Positions 54,482 through 62,547 of a stretch of DNA of 64,000 nucleotides are shown piece after piece. A program made the position numbers and the translations under genes. The DNA lies in assembly GCF_001038625.1 (NCBI RefSeq), contig NZ_CP011803.1, positions 2,914,001 to 2,978,000 on the forward strand, read 5' to 3'. This stretch comes from Clostridium carboxidivorans P7 (lineage in GTDB: Bacteria > Bacillota > Clostridia > Clostridiales > Clostridiaceae). Under the pieces are notes generated by a model, which saw nothing but the letters and a program-made list of their open reading frames with translations, did no database searches and had not been told where the DNA came from. Within the stretch, counting starts at the first letter, position 1; every line of letters begins with the position of its first letter.

Positions 54482-55657
54482 ATGATATTGATAAAAAACA
54501 TAGAAATTTACTCACCAGAATATTTAGGTAAAAATGATGTTCTCATATGCTTTGATAAGATAGCTTATATATCTAAAAATATACAAGTTCCAGATAAAAA
54601 CTTTCCTGAAATCCGAATAATTGATGGTGAGGGCTTTACTTTAACACCTGGTCTCATTGATCTTCATGTCCATATTATTGGTGGTGGTGGTGAAGGTGGA
54701 TTTACCACTAGAGCTCCTGAACTAAATCTTACAGACTTTACCTCTAACGGAATTACTACCTGTGTTGGATTGTTAGGAACTGATGGAACTACAAGAAGTA
54801 TGGGAAGCTTACTTGCAAAAGCAAGATCTTTAGACGAAGAAGGTATAAGCACCTATTGCTGGACAGGATGTTATGAAATGCCTACAAGAACAATAACTGA
54901 CAGTGCTAGAGGAGACATTGTTTTAGTAGATAAAATAATAGGTGTAGGCGAAATTGCTGTATCTGACCATAGAAGCAGTAATCCATCTTCTGAAGATTTA
55001 ATTCATCTGGCTTCTGAAGCTAGAGTTGGAGGCATGCTGTCTGGTAAATGTGGTATTTTACATATACACATAGGTGATGGAAAAAAAGGACTCACTCCTG
55101 TATTTAATATAGTAGAAGACTCTGAAGTACCCTATGAAAATTTACTTCCCACTCATGTAAATAGGAATCCATTAGCATTTAAACACTCTATAGAATATGC
55201 TAAAAATGGAGGCTTTATTGACATAACTACAGGTATTAAACCTGAGGGAGATAATGCATTATTTGCTTTTGATGTTTATAAAACCATGCTTAAAGAAAAT
55301 ATATCACCTTATAATATTACTATGAGTTCCGATTCAGGTGGCAGTATGCCTATATTTGACGAAAACGGCAAACTACTTTCTTTAAAAATAGGCTTGCCAT
55401 CTACAAATATTGAGACCATAAGACAATGTATAGAAAATGGTATATCCATGGAAGAATCTCTTATTCCTTTAACTTCTTCACCAGCTAAGTTTTTAAAATT
55501 TAAAAATAAAGGTAAAGTTTCTGAAGGCTTTGATGCCGATCTATTAATATTGGATAAAAAATTAAACTTGAATACAGTTATATGTAAAGGTAAAATTATG
55601 ATAAGCAATTATAAACCTGCTGTATATGGAACTTTTTCAAAGCCAAGTGATTCTTAG
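54482..55657 (+). CDS. iadA: isoaspartyl dipeptidase (beta-aspartyl peptidase)
   Basis: Amidohydrolase-fold enzyme that cleaves beta-Asp-X dipeptides from damaged proteins. 391 residues from the ATG at 54482 (AAGGAG 9 bases upstream); the frame is open 17 codons further. Metal motifs: LTPGLIDLHVHIIGGGGEGG (about 52-71), Tyr in SGCYE-like TGCYEMPTRT, Glu in GVGEIAVSDHRSS (about 160), His in LHIHIGDGK (about 198), THVNRNP and SSDSGGSMP. The last codons and stop lie in a 19-base sequence also found in the cysS leader (55644-55662). Upstream of modBC but probably separate. Confidence 0.9.
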   Translation: MILIKNIEIYSPEYLGKNDVLICFDKIAYISKNIQVPDKNFPEIRIIDGEGFTLTPGLIDLHVHIIGGGGEGGFTTRAPELNLTDFTSNGITTCVGLLGTDGTTRSMGSLLAKARSLDEEGISTYCWTGCYEMPTRTITDSARGDIVLVDKIIGVGEIAVSDHRSSNPSSEDLIHLASEARVGGMLSGKCGILHIHIGDGKKGLTPVFNIVEDSEVPYENLLPTHVNRNPLAFKHSIEYAKNGGFIDITTGIKPEGDNALFAFDVYKTMLKENISPYNITMSSDSGGSMPIFDENGKLLSLKIGLPSTNIETIRQCIENGISMEESLIPLTSSPAKFLKFKNKGKVSEGFDADLLILDKKLNLNTVICKGKIMISNYKPAVYGTFSKPSDS

Positions 55658-55662
55658 ACTCA
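55644..55662. repeat. 19-base copy of the repeat-block end, spanning the iadA stop
   Basis: CAAGTGATTCTTAGACTCA, identical to 16411-16429. The following bases differ from the first copy, so only an end fragment is shared. It supplies the last Ser-Asp-Ser codons and the stop of iadA. Confidence 0.5.
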
Positions 55663-55822
55663 AGCAAAATTTAAAACTTCCAATGTTCCTCGAATAAAAA
55701 ATGATAAAAGTGTTACCTATAGCAGCTATGGTACAAATTTAATTGTTTACATCAAAAGATTATTGCGTTAAACTATTATTAGTATAACGAATTGAAAAAT
55801 AAACAGAAGTGGGTTGTTACAA

Positions 55823-56482
55823 ATGATACTAAGTCCAATAATTATTTCTTTAAAAGTTTCTTTAATTTCCACAATTTTCACCTGCATAATAGGAATTACT
55901 TTAGCTAGACTATTTACCAAATACGAGTTTAAGGGTAAGGATGTTCTAGAAGTTTTGATAATTTTACCTATGGTATTACCTCCTTCCGTTGTAGGATATG
56001 GTCTTTTAGTAATATTAGGCAGGTACGGTTTTATAGGTAAAATTATTCTAAGTGTTTTTAATAAAAGTCTAATTTTCACTTTAACTGCTGCTTGTATAGC
56101 TTCCTTTGTAGTTTCTCTTCCCTTAATGTACCAAAGCTGCAAAGCAGCTTTCATAAATATGGACAAGGTCTGTGAAAACGCTGCAAGAACATTGGGAGCT
56201 AGTGAGCTTAAAGTATTTTTTAAAGTAACACTACCAATGGCCTTCCCAGGTATAATAAGTGGTTTAGTTTTATCTTTTGCTAGAGCTTTAGGTGAATTTG
56301 GTGCTACATTAATGATAGCTGGAAATATTCCTGGAAAAACACAAACCATTCCTACTGCTATATATTTTGCTGTGGAAAGTGGAGATAATAGAACTGCTAA
56401 TATCCTTGTGTTAATAGTTTTAATTTTCAGTTTCACAACCATATATAGCCTTAATATGTGGACAAAGCGAAATTGCAAATAA
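55823..56482 (+). CDS. modB: molybdate ABC transporter permease
   Basis: About 219 residues with five helices. The EAA loop (ENAARTLGASELKVFFKVTLPMAFPGIISG, with its conserved Gly) that contacts the ATPase is at about 135-165, and the N-terminal PIIISLKVSLISTIF segment is typical of ModB/CysT permeases. ATG at 55823 is preferred to the upstream TTG at 55814. modC follows closely (20 bases). No modA binding-protein gene lies upstream; the 165 bases before modB hold no gene. Substrate call (molybdate rather than tungstate or sulfate) is by family and by the presence of mobA in the same region. Confidence 0.82.
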   Translation: MILSPIIISLKVSLISTIFTCIIGITLARLFTKYEFKGKDVLEVLIILPMVLPPSVVGYGLLVILGRYGFIGKIILSVFNKSLIFTLTAACIASFVVSLPLMYQSCKAAFINMDKVCENAARTLGASELKVFFKVTLPMAFPGIISGLVLSFARALGEFGATLMIAGNIPGKTQTIPTAIYFAVESGDNRTANILVLIVLIFSFTTIYSLNMWTKRNCK

Positions 56483-56502
56483 TATTTTTAAGGATGGATT
56501 TT

Positions 56503-57177
56503 ATGCTTAACGTTAGAATATTTAAAAAGATGTATTGTTTTGATTTGGATGTGAATTTTTCCCTTAATAAAGAAGTACTTGTTATACAAGGACACTCAGG
56601 TTCTGGTAAAACTACAATTTTAGATTGTATATCTGGTATAAAAACTCCTGAAGAAGGTGAAATATCCGTAGGTAATGAAGCTATATTTTCTTCTAAAAAA
56701 AATATAAATATGAAAATTAAAGATAGAAATATAGGATATGTATTTCAAAATTATGCTCTCTTTCCTCACATGACTATAGAAAAAAACATATTATTTGGTT
56801 TGGAATGCAAAAATTTAAAGGACACTAACTACATTGAACATATTATGAAAGTTTTTAATATTGATCATTTAAAAAGGAGATATCCAAAGCAAATATCAGG
56901 TGGTGAAAAACAAAGAGTTGCTCTAGCTAGGGCCTTATCTATAAAACCTGATGTTCTTCTTTTAGACGAACCTTTTTCAGCTCTAGATGTACAAACTAAA
57001 TCCATAGTATATGAAGAATTTTTGCAGTTAAAAAAGCTATATTCTATAGACATTATTTTAGTTACACACAATCCTGAAGAAGCTCGTTTGCTAGGTGATA
57101 AAATAATTCATATAGATTATGGAAGGATTAAAGAATGTAAAAATACTCCTACTTTAGAAGCTAGCGTTTCTATTTAA
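56503..57177 (+). CDS. modC: molybdate ABC transporter ATP-binding protein (short form)
   Basis: 224 residues: Walker A GHSGSGKTT (about 30-38), Q-loop YVFQNYALFPHMT, signature ISGGEKQRVALARAL, Walker B VLLLDEPFSALD and the switch His in VTHNPEEA. It ends right after the ATPase domain: the C-terminal Mop/TOBE molybdate-binding domain of usual ModC (about 350 residues) is missing. So it probably lacks substrate feedback, or it is a related short ABC ATPase. AAGGATGGA ribosome site before ATG 56503; the upstream part of the frame overlaps modB. Confidence 0.85.
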   Translation: MLNVRIFKKMYCFDLDVNFSLNKEVLVIQGHSGSGKTTILDCISGIKTPEEGEISVGNEAIFSSKKNINMKIKDRNIGYVFQNYALFPHMTIEKNILFGLECKNLKDTNYIEHIMKVFNIDHLKRRYPKQISGGEKQRVALARALSIKPDVLLLDEPFSALDVQTKSIVYEEFLQLKKLYSIDIILVTHNPEEARLLGDKIIHIDYGRIKECKNTPTLEASVSI

Positions 57178-57183
57178 TAATTT

Positions 57184-57228
57184 AAAAAGCTATGAAATAT
57201 AGGTTCACACCTTAATTTCATAGCTTTT
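57184..57228. terminator. convergent terminator between modC and gatB
   Basis: AAAAGCTATGAAAT / ATTTCATAGCTTTT with inner AGGTT-CACA-CCT; T and A runs on either side serve both genes. Confidence 0.8.
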
Positions 57229-57234
57229 ATTATA

Positions 57235-58674
57235 CTACATAGATTTTAATTTAGTCTCAATAAGTTCCTTTGCCATCTTAGGATTTGCCTGACCCTTTGA
57301 AGCTTTCATTACTTGACCCATTAAGAATCCAGCTGCCTGCTGTTTACCACTCTTATAATCTTCTATTGATTTAGGGTTAGCACTTAAAACTTCATCTACT
57401 ATCTTTTCAAGCACATCTGATGAACTTATTTGAGAAAGTCCTTTTTCCTTTACTATTTCTTCAGGATCTTTTCCTGAATCAAACATTTCATTGAATACTT
57501 CTTTTCCTGCTGTATTACTTATTTTTCCTTCACCTATCAGCTTTATAAGTTTACAAAGCATTTCTGGTTTAAGAGTCATGTCAGTGCTTTCCATTTCTTT
57601 TTCTTTAAGTATTCTAAGCACTTCAGCTAAAATCCAATTTGCAGCAGTTTTTGCATCCGCTCCAAGTGCTACAACACCTTCATAGAAATGACTTAGCGCT
57701 TTATCAGAAACTAAAATATCTACTTCTTTTTCTGTAAGCTTAAATTGCTCCATGAATCTAACTTTCTTCTCTGGTGCAAGCTCTGGAATAGATTTTTCTA
57801 TACTTTCTATTTGGTTATCACTAATAACTATTGGTACTAAATCTGGATCTGGAAAATATCTATAATCATCAGCATCTTCCTTAGATCTCATAGGAATAGT
57901 TCTTCCCTTTCCGCTATCCCATCTTCTAGTTTCCTGCTTTATTTTATCCCCTTCTCCAAAATTATAAAGCTCTTGTTGTCTTTTTTGTTCCTTTTCTAAT
58001 GCTTTTTGAACTTCTTTAAAGGAGTTTATATTCTTAATTTCTACCTTAGTATTGAATTCTTCCTGTCCAACTGGTCTTAAAGAAATATTAGCATCACATC
58101 TCATAGATCCTTGATCCATTCTACAGTCTGACACTTCTGCATATTCAAGCAGTGATTTTAATGTCTTAAGAAAAGCTACTGCTTCTGCTGGTGAATGAAT
58201 ATCTGGCTCCGTAACTATTTCTGCAAGTGGCATTCCTGCACGGTTATAGTCTATTAATGAAAATGGTTCATCTTCCAAATGAGTAAGTTTTGCTGGATCT
58301 TCTTCTATGTGTATTCTGTTTAATCTTACTTTCTTTTTAACTCCATCTAATTCAAATTCAAGATACCCTCCGCTGCAGATTGGCAAATCAAACTGAGAAA
58401 TTTGATAAGATTTTGTAAGGTCTGGATAAAAATAATTTTTTCTATCCATTTTGTTTAACTTATTTATTTTACAGTTTAAAACCTTACCAGCTTTTATAGC
58501 TAAGTTAATTACTTCTTCATTCAAAACAGGTAATGTTCCTGGCAATCCTAAACATACTGGACATGTATTGCTGTTAGGCTCAGACCCAAACTTAGTAGAA
58601 CAGTTGCAAAATATTTTTGTCTTTGTATTTAATTCAGCGTGTATTTCCAAACCAATTATTGTTTCATAACTCAT
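57235..58674 (-). CDS. gatB: aspartyl/glutamyl-tRNA amidotransferase subunit B
   Basis: 479 residues. The N-terminal GatB catalytic domain recognises misacylated tRNA and phosphorylates the carboxylate: ETIIGLEIHAELNTKTKIFC (about 4-23), CPVCLGLPGTLPVLN, NYFYPDLTKSYQISQFD, RIHIEEDPAKL, YRYFPDPDLVP. The C-terminal YqeY-like tail domain covers the last 150 residues (AAGFLMGQVMKASKGQANPKM). Last gene of aspS-gatC-gatA-gatB; 19 bases after gatA. With a non-discriminating AspRS it makes Asn-tRNA(Asn) from Asp-tRNA(Asn), and possibly Gln-tRNA(Gln). Confidence 0.97.
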   Translation of the reverse strand: MSYETIIGLEIHAELNTKTKIFCNCSTKFGSEPNSNTCPVCLGLPGTLPVLNEEVINLAIKAGKVLNCKINKLNKMDRKNYFYPDLTKSYQISQFDLPICSGGYLEFELDGVKKKVRLNRIHIEEDPAKLTHLEDEPFSLIDYNRAGMPLAEIVTEPDIHSPAEAVAFLKTLKSLLEYAEVSDCRMDQGSMRCDANISLRPVGQEEFNTKVEIKNINSFKEVQKALEKEQKRQQELYNFGEGDKIKQETRRWDSGKGRTIPMRSKEDADDYRYFPDPDLVPIVISDNQIESIEKSIPELAPEKKVRFMEQFKLTEKEVDILVSDKALSHFYEGVVALGADAKTAANWILAEVLRILKEKEMESTDMTLKPEMLCKLIKLIGEGKISNTAGKEVFNEMFDSGKDPEEIVKEKGLSQISSSDVLEKIVDEVLSANPKSIEDYKSGKQQAAGFLMGQVMKASKGQANPKMAKELIETKLKSM

Positions 58675-58693
58675 AATTTTTTCTCCCTTCTGC

Positions 58694-60154
58694 TTACTTT
58701 ATAGCTAAAGTATCTACTTTAAGTTCTTTTTCAAGTGCATAAGCAGCCTTTAATATTTTCTTTTCTCCAAAATGAGGTCCTATAATTTGAATTCCTATTG
58801 GAAGTCCTTCTTTGCTAAATCCACAAGGAAGGGATAATGCTGGAACTCCAGCTAAATTGATATTTACAGTGTATATATCTGCAAGATACATTTCCATAGG
58901 ATTTTCACTCTTTTCTCCACTTAAGAATGGAAGTACAGGTGAAGTTGGGCTCAATATTAAATCATATTTTTCAAGAGTTTCTTTAAACTGTCTTCTTATC
59001 TCTTTTCGTAACTTTTGAGCTCTATTGTAATAAGCATCATAGTAACCAGAAGATAATGCATATGTTCCAAGCATGATTCTTCTCTTAACTTCTTTTCCAA
59101 AGCCTTCTGTCCTTGTTTGTGCCATTAAATCATCAACAGATTCATAATCCTTTGCTCTATATCCATATCTTATTCCATCATATCTATCTAAGTTTGAACT
59201 AGCTTCTGCTGAAGATATTATATAATAAGAAGAAAGTCCTTCTTCTGTTATAGGCATAGTAGTTTCTTCAACGATTGCACCCATTTCCTTAAGCTTTCCC
59301 ATAACCTTTTCCAAAGAAGCTTTTATTTCTTCATTTAAGCCTTTTCCAAAGAATTCCTTAGGTACTCCTATTTTTAATCCTTTAACACTTCCATCTAGTG
59401 CACTTAGATAATCTGTTTCAACTTCTTTTCTTGAACTAGTGCTGTCCATTTTATCATAACCTGATATAACTTCTAATGTCATTGCACAATCTTCAACTGT
59501 TTTTCCAAAAGGTCCTATTTGATCAAGAGATGATGCAAAAGCTACAAGTCCAAATCTTGATATTAATCCATAAGTTGGCTTTAATCCAACTACTCCACAA
59601 AATGCTGCTGGCTGACGAATTGAACCACCTGTATCAGAACCTAATGACACTGGTGCAATTCCAGCTGCTACTACTGCAGCAGATCCACCTGAAGATCCGC
59701 CAGGAACTCTTTTAAAATCCCATGGGTTTTTAGTTTTCATAAAAGCTGAATTTTCTGTGGAAGATCCCATAGCAAACTCATCCATATTAGTTTTTCCTAT
59801 TATAACTGCATCTTCTGCCTTTAATTTTTTAATTACAGTAGCATCATATGGTGGAATAAAATCTCCTAACATTTTTGATGCACAAGTAGTTTTTATTCCA
59901 TCTGTACATATGTTATCTTTAATTGCAATAGGTACTCCTGCAAATTTTCCAAGCTTTTCTCCATTTTTAACTTTTTCATCCACTACTTTAGCTGATTTTA
60001 TAGCTTCTTCTTCACAAAGTGTAATATATGCTTCTACCTTTGGATCTACTTCTTTTATTCTTTCAAAAAGCTTTTTTACGATTTCTTCTGAAGTAAATTT
60101 TCCTTCTTCTATACCTTTTTTTATTTCAAAAGCTGTCATAGCTTGTATTTCCAT
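58694..60154 (-). CDS. gatA: aspartyl/glutamyl-tRNA amidotransferase subunit A
   Basis: Amidase-signature subunit that releases ammonia from Gln. 486 residues with the Lys-Ser-Ser triad: Lys in GVPIAIKDNIC (about 79), Ser in GGSSGGSAAVVAAG (about 154) and nucleophile Ser in GSDTGGSIRQPAAFCG (about 178). AGGAGG ribosome site. The 78-base gap to gatC holds an imperfect inverted repeat (AGTGGGATTAAGG / CCTTGATTCTCACT) that may be an RNA-processing hairpin. Confidence 0.97.
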   Translation of the reverse strand: MEIQAMTAFEIKKGIEEGKFTSEEIVKKLFERIKEVDPKVEAYITLCEEEAIKSAKVVDEKVKNGEKLGKFAGVPIAIKDNICTDGIKTTCASKMLGDFIPPYDATVIKKLKAEDAVIIGKTNMDEFAMGSSTENSAFMKTKNPWDFKRVPGGSSGGSAAVVAAGIAPVSLGSDTGGSIRQPAAFCGVVGLKPTYGLISRFGLVAFASSLDQIGPFGKTVEDCAMTLEVISGYDKMDSTSSRKEVETDYLSALDGSVKGLKIGVPKEFFGKGLNEEIKASLEKVMGKLKEMGAIVEETTMPITEEGLSSYYIISSAEASSNLDRYDGIRYGYRAKDYESVDDLMAQTRTEGFGKEVKRRIMLGTYALSSGYYDAYYNRAQKLRKEIRRQFKETLEKYDLILSPTSPVLPFLSGEKSENPMEMYLADIYTVNINLAGVPALSLPCGFSKEGLPIGIQIIGPHFGEKKILKAAYALEKELKVDTLAIK

Positions 60155-60232
60155 ATTTACAACCTCCTGATTTTAAATTAGAGTGAGAATCAAGGTATTT
60201 TAAAAGGTTAAAGCACCTTAATCCCACTTTAA

Positions 60233-60517
60233 TTATTCTATTATCTTTGGAACTTCAACGTAAACGTCTCTCATGCTTTTAACGTTCTGGAATAATTTTT
60301 TCTTCTCTTCATAAACTTTTACTTCATCTTCTCTGACAAAGGATTTTAGTCCATCTTCATATTTATTCAAATCTACGCCGCTTAAATCAAATTTATCTAT
60401 AGATGCAAAATGTCCTAATATTCCTTCAAAGTCTTTAGCCATTTTTTCTGCTTCTTCATCAGTAACCTTAAGTTTTGCAAGCTTTGCAATATATTTAACC
60501 TCATCAATGCTTATCAT
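60233..60517 (-). CDS. gatC: aspartyl/glutamyl-tRNA amidotransferase subunit C
   Basis: 94 residues, the usual length. MISIDEVKYIAKLAKLKVTDEE at the N-terminus and the later NKYEDGL and MRDVYVEVPKIIE segments that wrap between GatA and GatB. AGGAGG ribosome site. Follows aspS by about 90 bases; order aspS-gatC-gatA-gatB matches other clostridia. Confidence 0.95.
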   Translation of the reverse strand: MISIDEVKYIAKLAKLKVTDEEAEKMAKDFEGILGHFASIDKFDLSGVDLNKYEDGLKSFVREDEVKVYEEKKKLFQNVKSMRDVYVEVPKIIE

Positions 60518-60608
60518 CTTTAAATCCTCCTATTTCTAAACCAAGATACTTTCTAATGCCTAATCATTTTAAATATTTTATGATTAATGCTAATTTTTTA
60601 AAAATATC

Positions 60609-61892
60609 CTAAGGCTCTAATCTCTTCATATCTCTTGGAAGTAATGTAGCTTCTCTTATATTGCTTAGGTTAAGAATTTTCATTGTAATTCTTTCAAGTC
60701 CTATAGCTAATCCGCCATGTGGTGGCATTCCATATCTAAAGCTTTCTAAATAGAAACCATAATCTTCTGGGTTAAATCCAAATTTCTTTATATTTTCTTT
60801 TAACATTTCATAATCGTGTATTCTTTGACCTCCAGTAGTTATTTCAAGTCCTTTATATATAAGGTCAAAGCTCTTTGTCATTCCATCTTCATCTGGCATA
60901 GCATACATAGGTCTCTTTTTAACTGGATAAGCTGTTAAAAATACGAAATCACTATCATATTTTTCTTTTATATATTTTGCAAAAAGTTCTTCTCCTTCAG
61001 CATCAATGTTTCCTACTGGAGATCTCTTACCATACTTCTCTAAAAGTATTTTATGAGCTTCTGCAAGAGGTATTCTTGGAATTTCAACTTTTTCTGGAAG
61101 ATTTACATCATACATTTCTAATTCCTTTTGGCAAGTCTTTCTTAAATGCTGGAATAAGTGTCTCATAAAGCCTTCTTCTAAATCCATAATATCATTTTCA
61201 TCTTTTATGAATCCCATTTCTAAGTCAAGACTTATATACTCATTTAAATGTCTGTAAGTGTTGTGAAGTTCTGCTCTATATGCTGGAGCTATTTCAAATA
61301 CTTTTTCAAATCCTGCTCCTACCATCATTTGCTTAAAGAACTGTGGACTTTGAGCAAGGAATGCTCTTTTGTCAAAATAGTTTATAGTAAATACTTCAGA
61401 ACCACCTTCAGTACTTGCACCTAAAATTTTTGGCGTATGAATTTCTGAAAAGTCATTTTGTAATAAATACTCTCTAAAAGCTGTAACTATTTCCTGTTGA
61501 ACTTTAAAAGCTGCTCTAGTTTTTGGATTTCTTAAACTTATATATCTATAATCTAATTGTGTTTCCAAATGAGCTGAACTTTTTCTTTCATTTACTGTTA
61601 TTGGAAGTTTATCATAATAAGTTTTTCCTAGAACTTTCAATTCCTTAACCTGCAGCTCAATTCCACCTGGGGCCTTTTCATTTGCTACCTTAGTTCCAAC
61701 AACCTCTAAACTCATTTCTAATCTTAATCCCTTTAAAAGTTCCTTACCAACTACTAATTGAATTATTCCTGTCTTATCTCTCAAATGAACAAAACCGAAG
61801 TTTTTAAAATCAATTACTTTATGAACCCATCCTTTAACTAAAACTTCATCTGAAGCTGATTCCTTAACTTTTTCTACATATAATCTTTCCAT
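60609..61892 (-). CDS. aspS: non-discriminating aspartyl-tRNA synthetase (archaeal type)
   Basis: About 427 residues: N-terminal OB fold anticodon domain (VKGWVHKVIDFKNFGFVHLRDKTGIIQL), then class II core with motif 2 in FKQMMVGAGFEKVFEIAPAYRAE and motif 3 in GGLAIGLERITMKIL. It lacks the GAD insertion and is far shorter than standard bacterial AspRS (about 590), so it is the archaeal-genre enzyme that charges both tRNA(Asp) and tRNA(Asn). Being first in the operon with gatCAB, it would supply Asp-tRNA(Asn) for amidation. ATG at 61892 with TAGGAGG upstream; the open frame goes 13 codons further. Controlled by the T-box leader. Confidence 0.93.
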   Translation of the reverse strand: MERLYVEKVKESASDEVLVKGWVHKVIDFKNFGFVHLRDKTGIIQLVVGKELLKGLRLEMSLEVVGTKVANEKAPGGIELQVKELKVLGKTYYDKLPITVNERKSSAHLETQLDYRYISLRNPKTRAAFKVQQEIVTAFREYLLQNDFSEIHTPKILGASTEGGSEVFTINYFDKRAFLAQSPQFFKQMMVGAGFEKVFEIAPAYRAELHNTYRHLNEYISLDLEMGFIKDENDIMDLEEGFMRHLFQHLRKTCQKELEMYDVNLPEKVEIPRIPLAEAHKILLEKYGKRSPVGNIDAEGEELFAKYIKEKYDSDFVFLTAYPVKKRPMYAMPDEDGMTKSFDLIYKGLEITTGGQRIHDYEMLKENIKKFGFNPEDYGFYLESFRYGMPPHGGLAIGLERITMKILNLSNIREATLLPRDMKRLEP

Positions 61893-61935
61893 AATATTGC
61901 CTCCTAAAACATATATTTTCCATTTTTTCAAATAA

Positions 61936-62095
61936 AAAACCCCTGTATCTTAATAGATACAGGGGCGAATTTCTTCGCGGTGCCACCCTAATTTAGCTTT
62001 AAACACTTATCCGGTATACTTATAAATATACACGTAATAAAATAAGAGTTACTGCTTCATTAGGGGATTTATGCATTTGCATAAATTAAATTTAT
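61936..62095 (-). promoter_or_regulatory. second T-box antiterminator/terminator module (no Stem I) upstream of aspS
   Basis: Contains the T-box core AGGGTGGCACCGCG and the terminator CCCCTGTATC...GATACAGGGG followed by TTTTTTATT. About 100 bases separate it from the first module's terminator, too short for a full T-box Stem I, and no AGAGAGTA or specifier region is seen. Confidence 0.8.
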
Positions 62096-62107
62096 TTTTG
62101 AATATAA

Positions 62108-62385
62108 AAAACCGTCCTTATACCTTGCGGTATAGGGACGGATACTATTCCGTGGTGCCACCCTAATTTAGCTTTAAAGCTATCTCTTATCGGTACAGAT
62201 AATTAAACTTACTTATCGATACCTATCCCTTGTAACATAGGGAATACGTCTAAGCCTACTCTTATAAAAATTTCGGTTAGATACTCCAGGGTGTTCTTCA
62301 ATATAATCTTCATATTCGGCTTCCACCTTCCCGAATTCGCTCTGAATCTGAATTATATTTACTCTCCCTATCATTGTTTTTCTTA
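62108..62385 (-). promoter_or_regulatory. T-box riboswitch with GAAC (Glu/Asn) specifier
   Basis: Minus strand order: AGGGAGAGTA start of Stem I, GGTGGAAGCC distal loop, then GAAGAACACC, where GAAC (62293-62296) offers GAA (Glu) or AAC (Asn) one base apart. The T-box core AGGGTGGCACCACGG and a terminator (CCGTCC...GGACGG, then TTTTTTAT) follow. The same dual specifier has been described for the C. acetobutylicum transamidation operon. Confidence 0.88.
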
Positions 62386-62547
62386 AGCATTTCAAGTTAT
62401 GTTTATATTATAATTACTGTATAAATATAAGTCAATAGTTTTTTGATAATTTTTTAAAGATTTAAACATATTTTTTTCATTTTATTTAATTAATATTCCA
62501 TTCTTTAATAAGTTTCCACTAAAATCTTAAAGTATTTAACATAATCA

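Noticed and set aside
55768..56478. A 236-codon open frame on the minus strand
   Set aside because: It lies wholly opposite modB, reads as a mirror of its hydrophobic codons and has no ribosome site.
62213..62395. 60-codon minus-strand frame upstream of aspS
   Set aside because: It coincides with Stem I and the specifier region of the T-box, which explains the sequence better; no family match.
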